Source of the DNA: Mycobacterium sp. SMC-4
GTDB lineage: Bacteria; Actinomycetota; Actinomycetes; Mycobacteriales; Mycobacteriaceae
Length of the DNA stretch: 64,000 bases
Assembly (NCBI RefSeq): GCF_025263265.1
Contig: NZ_CP079869.1
Coordinates: forward strand, 2,790,001-2,854,000
Direction: 5' to 3'
The notes under the pieces are model-generated. The model was not told the DNA's origin. It saw only the letters and a list, made by a program, of their open reading frames with translations, and did not search any database. Position 1 is the first letter of the stretch, and each line of letters opens with the position of its first letter. Below are positions 45,487 through 57,616 of this stretch, piece by piece. A program made the position numbers and the translations under genes.

Positions 45487-46475
45487 GTGTACTGCCCAGG
45501 CAGGTTGATCAATCGGGTGATGGGTGGGACCTTGCCGATCGCCGAGTGTTGCCGATGGTGATTGTAGGTGTGTAGCCAGCCTGGCAGTGCTGAGCGACGG
45601 GTGCGTTCGTCGCGGTAGTGGCGGGCAAACGCCCATTCGTTGGCCATCGTGCGGTGAAATCTCTCGATCTTGCCGTTGGTCTGCGGCCGGTAGGGCCGAG
45701 TGCGGACGTGTTTGATCTGCAGCTCGGCGCAGGTATCGCGCCAGACGAAGGAGCGGTAGCAGCCACCATTGTCGGAGAGCACTCGACTGACCGTGACTCC
45801 GCGAGCGGCGAACCACCCCACGGCGCGTCGTAATACCGCGGCGGCTGTAGTGGCCGTTTCATCGTCGTGAATCTCGGCGTAAGCAACCCGTGAGTGATCG
45901 TCGATCACGGTGTGCACGAATGCATGTCCGATCAGCTCGTGGTGGTACTTGCTGCGAGCCTTGCCCGGGGTTAGGCGTCGATTCTTCCCGCCTTGCGCGC
46001 GACCGACGAAGCGCCATCCGCCGCCGAAGGGGATGTTGCCGAGCTTCTTGACATCAACGTGAATCATTGCGCCGGGCTGGCCATGTTCGTACCGACGGAT
46101 CATCTCGCCGGTGCGAATATCGACGTGTGACAGATGGTTCAGGCGGCACCGCACCAGTACGGCATGCACGGTAGACGCGGCCATCGACAGTCGCGACGCG
46201 ATCGCCAGCGGTGAGAGCCGATGTCTCCATCGCAGCTCAACGATCTTGCGCACAATTGCCGAAGGTGTGCGATGGGGGCAGTGATGGGGCCGGCTGGATC
46301 GATCTGCCATGCCCGCCGGACCCATTTCCAGATAACGGACCGCCCAGCGTTTGGCCGTCGGCCAGGACACGTGGAAGTGCTCGGCGGCCCGAACGATCGG
46401 CCAGCCCTCGTCGACGATCAGACGAGCGAGCATCAAGCGCCCGCGCGGAGTCAGAACAGCGTTAGCGTGGACCAC
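45483..46475 (-). CDS. IS481-family transposase
   Basis: 330 residues from the GTG at 46475 (VVHANAVLTPRGR), the usual IS481 N-terminus, with AGGAG 6 bases upstream; a longer frame to 46517 lacks family likeness. Helix-turn-helix: GWPIVRAAEHFHVSWPTAKRW. The DDE catalytic core is complete: HVDVKKLG (first Asp), LSDNGGCYRS (second Asp), TNGKIERFHRTM (Glu). The last codon and TAG stop are completed by the CTAG target duplication outside the element. No frameshift or internal stop, so it looks active. Confidence 0.93.
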   Translation of the reverse strand: MVHANAVLTPRGRLMLARLIVDEGWPIVRAAEHFHVSWPTAKRWAVRYLEMGPAGMADRSSRPHHCPHRTPSAIVRKIVELRWRHRLSPLAIASRLSMAASTVHAVLVRCRLNHLSHVDIRTGEMIRRYEHGQPGAMIHVDVKKLGNIPFGGGWRFVGRAQGGKNRRLTPGKARSKYHHELIGHAFVHTVIDDHSRVAYAEIHDDETATTAAAVLRRAVGWFAARGVTVSRVLSDNGGCYRSFVWRDTCAELQIKHVRTRPYRPQTNGKIERFHRTMANEWAFARHYRDERTRRSALPGWLHTYNHHRQHSAIGKVPPITRLINLPGQYT

Positions 46476-46600
46476 GAAGGTCTCCTGTTCGTTGAAGTGA
46501 AGTGGTAGCAGCTCCACTCCACGACAGGAGACCTTCGCCGATCAACGATCGCTATAGCGCGTCGTCACACTTTCTCAACCAACCTGCCTGGGCAGTACAC
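45487..46600 (-). mobile_element. IS481-family insertion sequence, intact, 1,114 bp
   Basis: Perfect 21-bp terminal inverted repeats lie at 45487-45507 and 46580-46600 (each begins GTGTACTGCC from outside in). They are flanked by a 4-bp direct repeat CTAG at 45483-45486 and 46601-46604, the target-site duplication. Perfect ends, a perfect duplication and an intact transposase point to a recent insertion. Confidence 0.9.
46475..46537 (-). promoter_or_regulatory. Fold-back hairpin covering the transposase ribosome site
   Basis: CGAAGGTCTCCTG (46475-46487, plus strand) is the exact inverse of CAGGAGACCTTCG (46525-46537), a 13-bp stem with a 37-base loop. On a transposase-sense transcript coming from upstream, the AGGAG ribosome site would be paired. 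Such a structure would silence read-through transcripts, as known for IS10-type elements. Confidence 0.6.
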
Positions 46601-48511
46601 CTAGCGCGCGCCTGCCGTCGCGCCCAGCTGCCACTCGCCGCCCCCGACCAGCTTCAGCTCGCGAGTGTGGTGCTGCTCGACGGAGCTGCGGTGACTGACG
46701 CTGACCAAAATGGTGTCGGGCAATTCGCTGCGCACCAACCGATACAGCGTCAGCTCAAGACCCTCGTCGAGTGCCGATGTCGACTCATCAAGGAACACTG
46801 CCTGCGGTTTGGTCAGCAGGATCCGGGCGAACGCGATGCGCTGCTGTTCACCCGGGGACAGCACCTTGGCCCAGTCCTGCTCCTCGTCGAGTCGGTCAGC
46901 CAGATGTGGCAGCGCGACCTGGTTGAGCACCTCACGCAGCGACTCGTCGGGCAGATCACCGGACTTTGCGGGGTAGGAAACCACCGTGCGCAGGTCGCCC
47001 AGCGGCACATAGGGCAGCTGGGACAAGTAGAGAGTCGAGTTGTCCTCGCCCGGAGCCCGGATGGTGCCCGATGCATAGGGCCACAGCTGTCCCAAGCTGC
47101 GCAACAACGTGGTCTTCCCGCTGCCCGAGGGGCCGGTGACCATCAGCGCGTCGCCGGGTTCCAACGTCAGATCCAGCGGTCGCACCAGCTGTCGGCCGTC
47201 GGGGGTGCGGACCTCGACGTCGTCGAGTTCGACACGACCGCCATGGGAATCCTCGGCGTTCAGTGTGGGCAGCTGCCGGCCTTCCTCGTTGGCCACCACC
47301 AGGCCGTGCAGCCGGATGATGGCGGCACGGTAGCCGGCGAAGTCGTCGTAGGCGTTTCGGAAGAACGACAGACCCGACAGGATCTCGCGGAACGCGCTGG
47401 CGGTCTGCGACAGCTGCCCCAGCGTGATCTCACCGTTGTAGAACCGGGAAAACTGCACGACGTAGGGGATGAGCTCCTGGGCCTGGCTGATCGACAAGTT
47501 CCAGCCGAGGAACCCGGCCATCCGGTTGACGTAGCGCTTGTAGTTGTCGATCACCGGCCGGAAGAGCCGGCGCAGCCCGGTGCGCTCGGCGATCTCGCCG
47601 CGGTAGAAGGCCACCGCCTCCGCGGCATCGCGCAGCCGCACCAGCGCGTAGCGGAACGCGGCATTGAACTTCTCGTTGCGGAACGCCAACGTGATGATCG
47701 GTCGGCCGATCCAGAACGCGATCACGGTGGCGAACAGTATGTAGGCGATGCCGATCCAGAACATCGCCTTGGGCAGCTGAACCCCGATCAACGGCAAGGT
47801 CACCGGTCCGGACAGATTCCACAGGATCGCGGTGAACGAGATCATCGCGGCGATCGAGGACACGGCCCCGAACAGCAACGTCGATGCCGACGTGTTGTTC
47901 GGGCGGTTGGGCAGCGGGCCGACACCGGTGGTGAAGATGTCGATGTCCATCTGGATGCGCTGATCCGGGTTGTCGATGGTGTCGTCGATAAAGCGCGAGC
48001 GGTAATACGCCTTTCCTTCGAGCCAGTCGTCGGTCAATCGGTCGGTCAGCCAGGCGCGCCACCGCAACATAAACCGCTGGGTGACCATCAGGTCGATCAT
48101 GATCTTTGCGACGTTGATGACCGCCAGTACCGCGAAAACGCCCATGGACAACCAGAACCCGTCGCGGCCCGACGTCCGCACCGCGTCGTCACCGGCGCCG
48201 ACCCCGGCGGCGATCACCTGGAAGCTGGTCATCATGTCGTTGCCCTGGAAGGTGAACAACACCGACAAGCGCACGCTGGTGATCACCAGGAGCAGAATTC
48301 CTGCCAACCACAGCCACACGATGACGCTGTCAGGCCCGGTGAAGTAGCCCCGGGTGACCCGCCAGAACTGCCGCCCCCACACCGTGTACCGCGTGATGAG
48401 CACCAGCGCCACCATGGTGGCGACCGCGGCGTAAGCCCACCCCTGGGCGATCCACCACAGCGAGGTCCACAGCTCATTGCCCCAGTCCAGCGACGGGGTG
48501 AACGTTTCCAT
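46601..48511 (-). CDS. bacA: SbmA/BacA-like ABC transporter (permease-ATPase fusion), Rv1819c-like
   Basis: 636 residues, close to the 639 recalled for M. tuberculosis BacA (Rv1819c). N-terminal membrane domain with about six helices of the ABC_membrane_2/SbmA type ([52 protein letters not shown]). C-terminal ATPase: Walker [11 protein letters not shown]-loop [13 protein letters not shown], signature [16 protein letters not shown], Walker [14 protein letters not shown], His switch SVSHRSS. The known homologue imports hydrophilic molecules such as vitamin B12 and some peptides. The stop TAG is the minus-strand reading of the CTAG target site and survives the IS insertion. It lies 45 bases downstream of a paralogue. 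Confidence 0.87.
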   Translation of the reverse strand: METFTPSLDWGNELWTSLWWIAQGWAYAAVATMVALVLITRYTVWGRQFWRVTRGYFTGPDSVIVWLWLAGILLLVITSVRLSVLFTFQGNDMMTSFQVIAAGVGAGDDAVRTSGRDGFWLSMGVFAVLAVINVAKIMIDLMVTQRFMLRWRAWLTDRLTDDWLEGKAYYRSRFIDDTIDNPDQRIQMDIDIFTTGVGPLPNRPNNTSASTLLFGAVSSIAAMISFTAILWNLSGPVTLPLIGVQLPKAMFWIGIAYILFATVIAFWIGRPIITLAFRNEKFNAAFRYALVRLRDAAEAVAFYRGEIAERTGLRRLFRPVIDNYKRYVNRMAGFLGWNLSISQAQELIPYVVQFSRFYNGEITLGQLSQTASAFREILSGLSFFRNAYDDFAGYRAAIIRLHGLVVANEEGRQLPTLNAEDSHGGRVELDDVEVRTPDGRQLVRPLDLTLEPGDALMVTGPSGSGKTTLLRSLGQLWPYASGTIRAPGEDNSTLYLSQLPYVPLGDLRTVVSYPAKSGDLPDESLREVLNQVALPHLADRLDEEQDWAKVLSPGEQQRIAFARILLTKPQAVFLDESTSALDEGLELTLYRLVRSELPDTILVSVSHRSSVEQHHTRELKLVGGGEWQLGATAGAR

Positions 48512-48556
48512 GCGGAGCAAAGTACCGCGCCGTCAGCCCCACAGCGGGATGGGGCG

Positions 48557-50458
48557 TTATCCCGACGGCGCGAGTCGCTCCAGGTGCCAAGCCCCGTCAC
48601 CGACAAGCGCGAGACGGCTGCTGTGGAACGGGTGCACGCTGCTGCGGTGGCTGACGCTGACGATGACCGTGTCGGGCAGCGCGACGCGCAACAGCTGGTA
48701 GAGCATCAGCTCCAACCCTTCGTCCAGCGCGGAGGTCGATTCGTCGAGAAACACCGCCGCCGGCCGGCTCAGCAGAATCCGGGCGAACGCAATGCGCTGC
48801 TGTTCGCCGACCGACAGCGCATGGGCCCAGTCCTTGTCCTCGTTGAGCCGGATGACCAGAGGACCCAGCGCGACGTCCAGCAGGGCCTTCTGAATACTCT
48901 TGTCGTCCACCGATCCCGGCTGCTGCGGATAGGTCACGACGGTACGGAGGTCACCGGCGGGCAGGTAGGGCAGCTGCGGGACGAACATCACCTCGTCGCG
49001 GCCGCCGGGCAAACGGACCCGACCCGAGGCGAACGGCCACAGTCCGGCAAGGCTCTGCAGCAGCACCGACTTGCCGATCCCCGATTCACCGGTGATCACC
49101 AGGGCCTCGCCAGGCGCCACAGTCACGTCCAGGTCGTGCACCAGCGGGATGCCGTCGGGCCGCCGCACTGTGACACCGACAACCTCGACCGGTCCGCTGG
49201 AGGGCTCGATGTGGACGCTGCTGAAACTGCTTGCCCGATCGTTCTGTTCGGCGAGGCCGTCGAGACGGATGATGGCCGCCCGGTAGCTGGCGAACTGGTC
49301 GTAGGCATTGCGGAAGAACGACAACGATTCGTGGATCGCACCGAAGGCGTTCGACGACTGCCACACGTCGCCGAATGAGATGCGCTGCGCAAACAGGCCT
49401 TGCGCCTGCACCAGCCAGGGCAGCGGATTGATCGCCTGGCTGACCGACACGTTCCAGCCGAAGAACAGCATCATCCGGTTCAGCCAGTGCCGATAATTCG
49501 TCATCACATCGTCGAGCCGGCCGCGCAGCAGCGATTTCTCCGCTGGTTCACCGCGGTACAGCCCGATCGCCGCTCCCGCATCGCGGACCCGGACCAGCCC
49601 GTAGCGGAACGCCGCGTTACGACGCTCGTTGAGGTAGCTGAACCGAATGAGCGGGCGCCCGATCGCGAATGCCACGATCGTGGCGACGAGAACATAGACC
49701 AGCACCACCCAGAACAGCGCGCGCGGCACGGTGGTGGCACCGAGGGTCACGGGTTCGGAGAGCCGCCACAGGATCGGGCCGAACGACAGCACCGAAAGCA
49801 CGGCCTGCACGGCACCGAACAACAGAGTGTCACTGGAGTTGTAGATCGGGTTGTTCTGGTTGGCGCCGACGCCTGTGGTGAAGATGTCGACATCCTGCTG
49901 AATGCGTTGATCCGGGTTGTCGATCGGTCGTCCGGCGAACTGAGCGCGGAAGTACGCCAGATCACCGAGCCAGCCGTCGATGAGGCGGCGGCTCAGCCAG
50001 ATCCGCCACCGCATGATGAATCGCTGGGTGAGATACAGATCGAACAGCAGGCGCACCAGAAAACACCCGGCAAGTACCGCGAACACCAGCATGGTTGCCC
50101 AGAAGCCGGCGATGCCGCTGGCCCGGCCCGGATCGGCCGGGCCGCTGGAGAAGGCCACCTGCAGCGAGGTGAACAGGTCGTTGACGTAGTAGGTGAGTAG
50201 CACATTGATACGCACCGAAATGATGACCGACAGCAACAGCAGCCCGATCATGATCCACACGACCGCGCTTCGCCGACCGGTGAAGTAGCCGCCCGAAACC
50301 CGCCAGAACTGTCGTCCCCACTCGGTGAAGCGACCGATCAGCGCCAGCACGACGAGCAGGCCGACCGCGGTGAACCCCCATGTGGTGGCCACCCACGCCG
50401 CCGACGCGAAGACTTCACGGCTCCAGTCCAGCGAGGGCTGGAACGTCTGGGTGTCCAC
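48557..50458 (-). CDS. Second SbmA/BacA-like ABC transporter (paralogue)
   Basis: 633 residues from a GTG with a strong ribosome site (GGGGAGG). Same plan as its neighbour, [49 protein letters not shown], then an ATPase with Walker [10 protein letters not shown], signature [16 protein letters not shown], Walker [14 protein letters not shown] and SVSHRSS. The Walker A is slightly unusual (ESGIGKSV). The two genes are clear tandem paralogues, probably in one operon; the copies are well diverged, so the duplication is old or one was acquired. Divergent from secA2; the ilvG gene I recall between BacA and SecA2 in M. tuberculosis is absent. Confidence 0.85.
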   Translation of the reverse strand: MDTQTFQPSLDWSREVFASAAWVATTWGFTAVGLLVVLALIGRFTEWGRQFWRVSGGYFTGRRSAVVWIMIGLLLLSVIISVRINVLLTYYVNDLFTSLQVAFSSGPADPGRASGIAGFWATMLVFAVLAGCFLVRLLFDLYLTQRFIMRWRIWLSRRLIDGWLGDLAYFRAQFAGRPIDNPDQRIQQDVDIFTTGVGANQNNPIYNSSDTLLFGAVQAVLSVLSFGPILWRLSEPVTLGATTVPRALFWVVLVYVLVATIVAFAIGRPLIRFSYLNERRNAAFRYGLVRVRDAGAAIGLYRGEPAEKSLLRGRLDDVMTNYRHWLNRMMLFFGWNVSVSQAINPLPWLVQAQGLFAQRISFGDVWQSSNAFGAIHESLSFFRNAYDQFASYRAAIIRLDGLAEQNDRASSFSSVHIEPSSGPVEVVGVTVRRPDGIPLVHDLDVTVAPGEALVITGESGIGKSVLLQSLAGLWPFASGRVRLPGGRDEVMFVPQLPYLPAGDLRTVVTYPQQPGSVDDKSIQKALLDVALGPLVIRLNEDKDWAHALSVGEQQRIAFARILLSRPAAVFLDESTSALDEGLELMLYQLLRVALPDTVIVSVSHRSSVHPFHSSRLALVGDGAWHLERLAPSG

Positions 50459-50588
50459 GTGTGCGACCTCCCCCCGAGAGCAGAACCAGCCTGCGGCGAA
50501 GCTACCGCAGCGACCAGGCTGTGTACCGGCGACCCGCAGACGCATCCGTGCGCGGCAAGCCACCCCTCGGGCCGCGTACCGTGATCGT

Positions 50589-52973
<2,385 letters not shown>

Positions 52974-52982
52974 GTTCATCGC

Positions 52983-53630
52983 ATGGCCGAGACATCGGCG
53001 TTCGAGGATCCACCGCCCGGCAACCGGGTGCTGACGGTGCCCAACGTGCTGTCGGTGATCCGGCTGGCGCTGGTGCCGGCTTTCCTCTACCTGCTGCTGG
53101 TCGCCGACTGGCCCGCCGCCAACGGGTGGGCCGTGGCGATCCTGATGTTCAGCGGCGTGTCCGACTGGGCCGACGGCAAGATCGCCCGGTTGTTCGACAA
53201 TCAGTCCTCGCGCCTGGGTGAGCTGCTCGACCCGGCCGTCGACCGGATCTACATGGTCACGGTGCCGGTGGCGATGGCGGCGGCCGGGGTGCTGCCCTGG
53301 TGGCTGGTCGCGGTGCTGCTGGGCCGTGACCTTGTGCTGGCCGCCACGCTGCCGCTGTTGCGTCGACGCGGTCTGACTGCACTGCCCGTCACCTACATCG
53401 GAAAAGCGGCGACTTTTGCGTTGATGTCAGGGTTGCCGCTGGTGTTGTTGGGCCAATACGACGCGCTGTGGAGTCGCGTGGTGTTGGCCTGGGGCTGGGG
53501 GTTCGTCATCTGGGGACTGGCGATGTACCTGTGGTCCGGTGCGCAGTACCTGATCCAGGTGGCGATGGTGGTGCGCGCGCTGCCGCCGAACGGCCCACCC
53601 TCGCGCACCGCGGAGTCCGCGCCACGATGA
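52983..53630 (+). CDS. pgsA2: CDP-alcohol phosphatidyltransferase (PgsA2-like)
   Basis: 215 residues with five to six membrane helices. The family motif D-G-x2-A-R-x8-G-x3-D-x3-D is complete: [20 protein letters not shown] followed by ELLDPAVDR. It condenses CDP-diacylglycerol with an alcohol, forming phosphatidylglycerol phosphate or cardiolipin-type lipids; which product is not decided by sequence. By position it corresponds to Rv1822. Its TGA stop overlaps the next ATG (ATGA), the first of three such overlaps in this operon. Confidence 0.88.
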   Translation: MAETSAFEDPPPGNRVLTVPNVLSVIRLALVPAFLYLLLVADWPAANGWAVAILMFSGVSDWADGKIARLFDNQSSRLGELLDPAVDRIYMVTVPVAMAAAGVLPWWLVAVLLGRDLVLAATLPLLRRRGLTALPVTYIGKAATFALMSGLPLVLLGQYDALWSRVVLAWGWGFVIWGLAMYLWSGAQYLIQVAMVVRALPPNGPPSRTAESAPR

Positions 53631-54520
53631 GCATGCTGGGGGGATATGACCCGACTTCGGGGCGCAGCGCGCACCGGGCCGACACCCCGACCCCGATTCC
53701 GGTGCCCTCGCTGCTGCGCTCACTGCTCTCCGATCATCTCGATCCGGGCTACGCTGCCGCGGCCGCGGCCGGCAAACCGCGGGGTCGCGCCGCACAGTGG
53801 GGTTGGCAGGTGCTGGCCGCGGTGACGGTTGCCACGGTGTTCGCGCTGGCTTGGTCGCAGGCCCAGGCCACGGCCCCGGGCGAACGGGAGTCGCAGCGGG
53901 TGCTCGTCGGCAGCGTGCGTTCGGCGGAAACCCAGAGCACGCAGATCGCCGAGCGCCGCAACGAACTGGCCGTGGTGGTGGAGACCGAGCAGCGCAGCCG
54001 GCTGGAAGGTGACGTCGCAGGGCGACTGTTGCTGGGTGACCTGGACGAAGCCAACCTGGCTGCGGCAGCCACCCCGGTCATCGGGCCCGGGTTGATGGTG
54101 ACGGTCACCGACCCCGGTGTCACCCCGGACCTCACCGACGTTTCCAAGCAGCGCGTGCAGGGCAGCCGGCAGGTGATCTTGGACCGTGACCTGCAGCTGG
54201 TGGTGAACTCGCTGTGGGTCAGCGGTGCCGAGGCGATTTCGGTCGGTGGTGTGCGGGTCGGTCCGAACGTCACGATCCGTCAGGCAGGTGGCGGGATCCT
54301 GGTGGACAATCAACCGATCAGCAGTCCCTACGAGATTCTCGCGGTAGGCCCGCCGCATGCGTTGCAGGACAACTTCGGTCGCAGCAGTGGGCTGCAACGG
54401 CTGCGGCTGTTGGAGACCTCGTACGGTGTCGGTGTGCGGGTCTCGGCCGGGGAAGACCTGTCCCTTCCCGCCGGTTCTGTGCGAGACGTCAACTTCGCTA
54501 CTGAGATTGGTCCCAAATGA
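53627..54520 (+). CDS. DUF881 membrane protein (Rv1823-like)
   Basis: 297 residues. A short cytoplasmic N-terminus, one membrane helix at about 58-76 ([20 protein letters not shown]), a coiled-coil stretch ([20 protein letters not shown]), then the periplasmic DUF881 domain ([55 protein letters not shown]). The DUF881 proteins sit next to the DUF1290 gene in actinobacteria and Gram-positive bacteria, and probably form a membrane complex related to FtsL/DivIB-type coiled-coil proteins, but the function is unproven. Overlaps both neighbours by 4 bases. Confidence 0.82.
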   Translation: MSMLGGYDPTSGRSAHRADTPTPIPVPSLLRSLLSDHLDPGYAAAAAAGKPRGRAAQWGWQVLAAVTVATVFALAWSQAQATAPGERESQRVLVGSVRSAETQSTQIAERRNELAVVVETEQRSRLEGDVAGRLLLGDLDEANLAAAATPVIGPGLMVTVTDPGVTPDLTDVSKQRVQGSRQVILDRDLQLVVNSLWVSGAEAISVGGVRVGPNVTIRQAGGGILVDNQPISSPYEILAVGPPHALQDNFGRSSGLQRLRLLETSYGVGVRVSAGEDLSLPAGSVRDVNFATEIGPK

Positions 54521-54849
54521 TCGGCATCGTCGCCCTCGTCGTCGGCATCGTTCTCGGTGTCGCCTTCCAACCGGACGTGCCCGAATTCGTCCAGCCCTAC
54601 CTGCCGATCGCCGTGGTCGCCGCCCTCGATGCGGTGTTCGGCGGTCTGCGCGCGTACCTGGAACGGATCTTCGACTCCAAGGTCTTCGTCATCTCGTTCG
54701 TCTTCAACGTGTTGGTGGCGGCACTGATCGTCTATGTCGGTGACCAGCTCGGCGTGGGAACTCAGCTCTCGACCGCCATCATCGTCGTTCTCGGCATCCG
54801 TATCTTCGGCAACGCGGCGGCACTGCGCCGGCGGCTGTTCGGCGCATGA
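54517..54849 (+). CDS. Small basic family protein (DUF1290, Rv1824-like)
   Basis: 110 residues, three membrane helices (1-20, about 28-45, 60-85), with the conserved middle segment [44 protein letters not shown]. The DUF1290 family is found in actinobacteria and firmicutes near DUF881 genes; function unknown, membrane complex likely. It overlaps upstream and downstream genes by 4 bases (ATGA at both ends), so the three genes are translated in concert. Confidence 0.88.
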   Translation: MIGIVALVVGIVLGVAFQPDVPEFVQPYLPIAVVAALDAVFGGLRAYLERIFDSKVFVISFVFNVLVAALIVYVGDQLGVGTQLSTAIIVVLGIRIFGNAAALRRRLFGA

Positions 54850-55679
54850 CCGAACACACACCCCAGCACTCGTCCGACCGGAAGGCGCACGGCCGCCACG
54901 AGCTGCCGCGTGAGCATGCGCGTCCCGAGATCGGTGCACTCAACGCCGGCGGGGTGGCCGGGGTCGCGCGCAAGGGCCGCTCTCAGGTGGTGTTCGGGGT
55001 GCTGGGCGTGGTGCTATGCCTGCTGTTGGGGGTAGCGATCGCCACCCAGGTGCGCCAGACCGACTCGGGTGACGCATTGGAAACGGCGCGCCCGGCCGAT
55101 CTGCTGATCCTGCTCGACTCGTTGCAACAGCGCGAGGCGGCGCTGAACAGCGAGGTCGCCGAACTGCAGCAGACGCTGGCCCAGCTGCAGGCATCCGGCA
55201 ACAACGACGAGGCCGCGATCGAAAACGCGCGCTCCCGGCTAGCGGCGCTGTCCATCCTGATCGGCTCGGTGCCCGCAACCGGCCCGGGCGTCACGTTGAC
55301 CATCACCGACCCCACCCAGGGAGTGGCAGCCGAGACCATGCTCGATGTGATCAACGAACTGCGGGCGGCCGGAACCGAGGCGATGGAGATCCGCGGTGAA
55401 CGCAACGGAGAACAGGTGGCCGTACGCGTCGGCGTGGACACCTGGGTGGTCGGGGCGCCGGGAGCCCTGATCGTCGACAGCAACACAATGGGGCCGACGT
55501 ATTCCATTCTGGCCATCGGCGATGCGCCGACCCTGGCCGCAGCCATGAACATCCCCGGAGGTGCAGTGGACAGCGTCGAGCGTGTCGGCGGCACCATGAC
55601 GGTGCAACAATCCGAACGGGTCGACGTGACCGCCTTGCGACAACCGAAAGCCCGCCAATACGCTCAGCCCGTCAAATGA
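54846..55679 (+). CDS. DUF881 membrane protein (Rv1825-like)
   Basis: 277 residues. One membrane helix at about 46-66 (VVFGVLGVVLCLLLGVAIAT), a coiled coil (LLDSLQQREAALNSEVAELQQTLAQLQ), then the DUF881 fold (GPGVTLTITDPTQGVAAETMLDVINELRAAGTEAMEIRG, WVVGAPGALIVDSNTMGPTYSILAIGDAPTLAAAMNIPGG). Second DUF881 paralogue of the operon, on the other side of the DUF1290 gene, suggesting a hetero-complex. The gcvH gene follows after 34 bases with its own ribosome site. Confidence 0.85.
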   Translation: MTEHTPQHSSDRKAHGRHELPREHARPEIGALNAGGVAGVARKGRSQVVFGVLGVVLCLLLGVAIATQVRQTDSGDALETARPADLLILLDSLQQREAALNSEVAELQQTLAQLQASGNNDEAAIENARSRLAALSILIGSVPATGPGVTLTITDPTQGVAAETMLDVINELRAAGTEAMEIRGERNGEQVAVRVGVDTWVVGAPGALIVDSNTMGPTYSILAIGDAPTLAAAMNIPGGAVDSVERVGGTMTVQQSERVDVTALRQPKARQYAQPVK

Positions 55680-55713
55680 CGGACCAGCGATCGACCACAG
55701 TTCAAGGAGCGCC

Positions 55714-56109
55714 GTGACCGAGATTCCCGCCGACCTGTCTTTCACCACCGAACATGAGTGGGTTCTGCGGACCGGCGACGACACGGTGCGTGTCGGCATC
55801 ACCGACTACGCGCAGGCCGCCCTCGGCGATGTGGTGTTCGTTCAGCTCCCCGATGTCGACACCGAGATCACCGCGGGGGAGTCGTTCGGTGAGGTCGAGT
55901 CGACCAAGTCCGTCTCCGACCTCTACGCACCGATCACTGCGAAAGTCATTGCCGTCAACGGTGATCTGGAGAGTAATCCGCAGCTGGTCAACTCCGACCC
56001 GTATGGTGAGGGTTGGTTGGTAGAGCTGCAGGTCACCGACGGCGCGCTGGAGAGCGGTCTGGCCGAATTGCTCGACTCAGAGGGCTACCGCGCCCACGTA
56101 ACCGAGTGA
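55714..56109 (+). CDS. gcvH: Glycine cleavage system H protein
   Basis: 131 residues. Lipoyl domain with the lipoylated lysine in GEVESTKSVSDLYAP at Lys65; the rest (LGDVVFVQLPDVDTEITAGESFG, NPQLVNSDPYGEGWL) is canonical. It carries the aminomethyl group on lipoate between GcvP, GcvT and dihydrolipoamide dehydrogenase in the cytoplasm. GTG start with ribosome site AAGGAG. The P protein gene lies 3.5 kb downstream; no gcvT is in the window. Confidence 0.93.
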   Translation: MTEIPADLSFTTEHEWVLRTGDDTVRVGITDYAQAALGDVVFVQLPDVDTEITAGESFGEVESTKSVSDLYAPITAKVIAVNGDLESNPQLVNSDPYGEGWLVELQVTDGALESGLAELLDSEGYRAHVTE

Positions 56110-56257
56110 TGTGTTGTTAGGGTCAAACAGACCGGATACGACAAGCAGATCCGGTCGTGGTGGATACAACGCGGTCCACTGCGCGGTACGGTCGACACGG
56201 CGGCAATGGCCGGGGGTCTGACCGGTTACCGCCACAGCAGCCAGTGAGGAGCAGCGG

Positions 56258-56731
56258 GTGACGGAAAAAGACTTCAATTCGGGGGCGGACTCTGACGAAG
56301 TCACCGTGGAAACGACATCGGTCTTTCGCGCCGACTTCCTCAACGAACTGGACGCTCCGGCGGCCCCAGGTGGGGACAGCGCGGTGTCCGGTGTCGAGGG
56401 TCTGCCCGTCGGGTCGGCGCTGCTGGTCGTCAAGCGCGGCCCCAATGCCGGGTCCCGATTCCTGCTCGACCAGGCGACCACCTCGGCGGGTCGCCACCCC
56501 GACAGCGACATCTTCCTCGACGACGTCACCGTCAGCCGGCGCCATGCGGAGTTCCGGCTGGAGTCCGGTGAGTTTCAGGTTGTCGACGTCGGGAGCCTCA
56601 ACGGCACCTACGTCAATCGCGAGCCCGTCGACTCGGCCGTGCTGGCCAACGGTGACGAAGTCCAGATCGGCAAGTTCCGGTTGGTCTTCCTCACCGGGCC
56701 GAAGGGCGATGACGACGGCGCCGGTAGCTGA
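56258..56731 (+). CDS. garA: FHA-domain metabolic regulator GarA
   Basis: 157 residues from GTG, ribosome site GAGGAG. The N-terminal tail carries ETTSVFRADFL, with Thr19 and Thr20 matching the PknG/PknB phosphorylation sites (21 and 22 in M. tuberculosis). FHA domain with GRH (78-80), SRRH (93-96) and NGT (115-117) phosphothreonine-binding residues. Unphosphorylated GarA inhibits 2-oxoglutarate decarboxylase and glutamate dehydrogenase and activates glutamate synthase; phosphorylation makes it bind its own FHA domain and turns it off. Near-identity with Rv1827, recalled from memory, makes this assignment strong. Confidence 0.95.
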   Translation: MTEKDFNSGADSDEVTVETTSVFRADFLNELDAPAAPGGDSAVSGVEGLPVGSALLVVKRGPNAGSRFLLDQATTSAGRHPDSDIFLDDVTVSRRHAEFRLESGEFQVVDVGSLNGTYVNREPVDSAVLANGDEVQIGKFRLVFLTGPKGDDDGAGS

Positions 56732-56776
56732 CGGACCGCACGTCACCGCCGATCGCCGAGCGACCACCACGATCCG

Positions 56777-57523
56777 ATGACACAGCCCGAGACCTCTGCG
56801 CTGAACGGGATGTCGATCGGGGTTGTCCTCGATCTCCTGCGCGGGGAGTTCCCCGACGTCACCCACTCCAAGATCCGGTTCCTCGAAGCCGAGGGGCTGG
56901 TCACCCCGGAGCGGACCGCGTCGGGTTACCGTCGGTTCACCGCGTATGACTGTGCGCGCCTGCGGTTCATCCTCACCGCCCAGCGTGACCACTACCTACC
57001 GTTGAAGGTCATCAAGGCCCAACTCGACGCGCAACCCGACGGCGAGTTGCCGCAGACCGCAAGCGCGTACGGAACACCACGTCTGGTACCGGTGGACGAC
57101 GGCGTCGACCGAGTTCCCGGCACCCCGGTACCGCCCAGCCAGGTCCGACTGAGTCGCGAAGATGTGCTGCTGCGCTCCGGCGTCGGCGAGGAGCTGCTGA
57201 CGGCTCTGGTCAAAGCGGGCGTCATCACCCCGTGCTTCAAGGGCGCCACTGCCACGTTCTTCGACGAGCACTCGGTGGTGATCGCCCAGTGCGCCCGCGC
57301 CCTGGCCGACTACGGCGTGGAGCCCAGGCACCTGCGCGCTTTCCGCTCCGCGGCCGACCGGCAGTCCGATCTGATCGCGCAGATCGCCGGACCCGTGGTC
57401 AAGGCCGGCAAGGCAGGAGCGCGCGACCGCGCCGACGATCTGGCGCGTGAAGTCGCCGCACTGGCGATCACCTTGCACACGTCTTTGATCAAGTCGGCTG
57501 TCCGCGACGTTCTGGACCGCTGA
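56777..57523 (+). CDS. MerR-family transcriptional regulator (Rv1828-like)
   Basis: 248 residues. An N-terminal MerR winged HTH ([53 protein letters not shown]) is followed by a linker (about 88-122) and a C-terminal effector-type domain ([26 protein letters not shown] ... [29 protein letters not shown]). Rv1828 orthologues always lie next to garA; target genes not established here. A hairpin follows its stop. The start overlaps nothing; the gap to garA is 45 bases. Confidence 0.85.
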   Translation: MTQPETSALNGMSIGVVLDLLRGEFPDVTHSKIRFLEAEGLVTPERTASGYRRFTAYDCARLRFILTAQRDHYLPLKVIKAQLDAQPDGELPQTASAYGTPRLVPVDDGVDRVPGTPVPPSQVRLSREDVLLRSGVGEELLTALVKAGVITPCFKGATATFFDEHSVVIAQCARALADYGVEPRHLRAFRSAADRQSDLIAQIAGPVVKAGKAGARDRADDLAREVAALAITLHTSLIKSAVRDVLDR

Positions 57524-57538
57524 GGACTAGACTCGCCG

Positions 57539-57575
57539 TGACGGCTCAGCCGTCAGGTCCGAGCCGTAGACGGCT
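57539..57575 (+). terminator. Two alternative hairpins after the Rv1828-like gene
   Basis: TGACGGC (57539-57545) pairs with GCCGTCA (57549-57555) around a 3-base loop; AGCCGT (57562-57567) pairs with ACGGCT (57570-57575). Because both stems use the same hexamer pair, ACGGCT of one can also pair with AGCCGT of the other. No T-tract follows. Could end the MerR transcript or regulate the DUF151 gene. Confidence 0.4.
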
Positions 57576-57616
57576 GGGATGACTTGGAGCAACACCAGTG
57601 CGGAGGGTAGGCACAC

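Noticed and set aside
46475..46517. Longer transposase start at 46517 (MELLPLHFNEQ)
   Set aside because: The extra 14 residues are not family-like and lie within the hairpin arm region; AGGAG precedes the GTG at 46475.
46502..49378. 958-codon plus-strand frame over IS and ABC transporter genes
   Set aside because: Crosses the IS boundary and lies antisense to well-supported genes; Gln/Arg/His-rich shadow.
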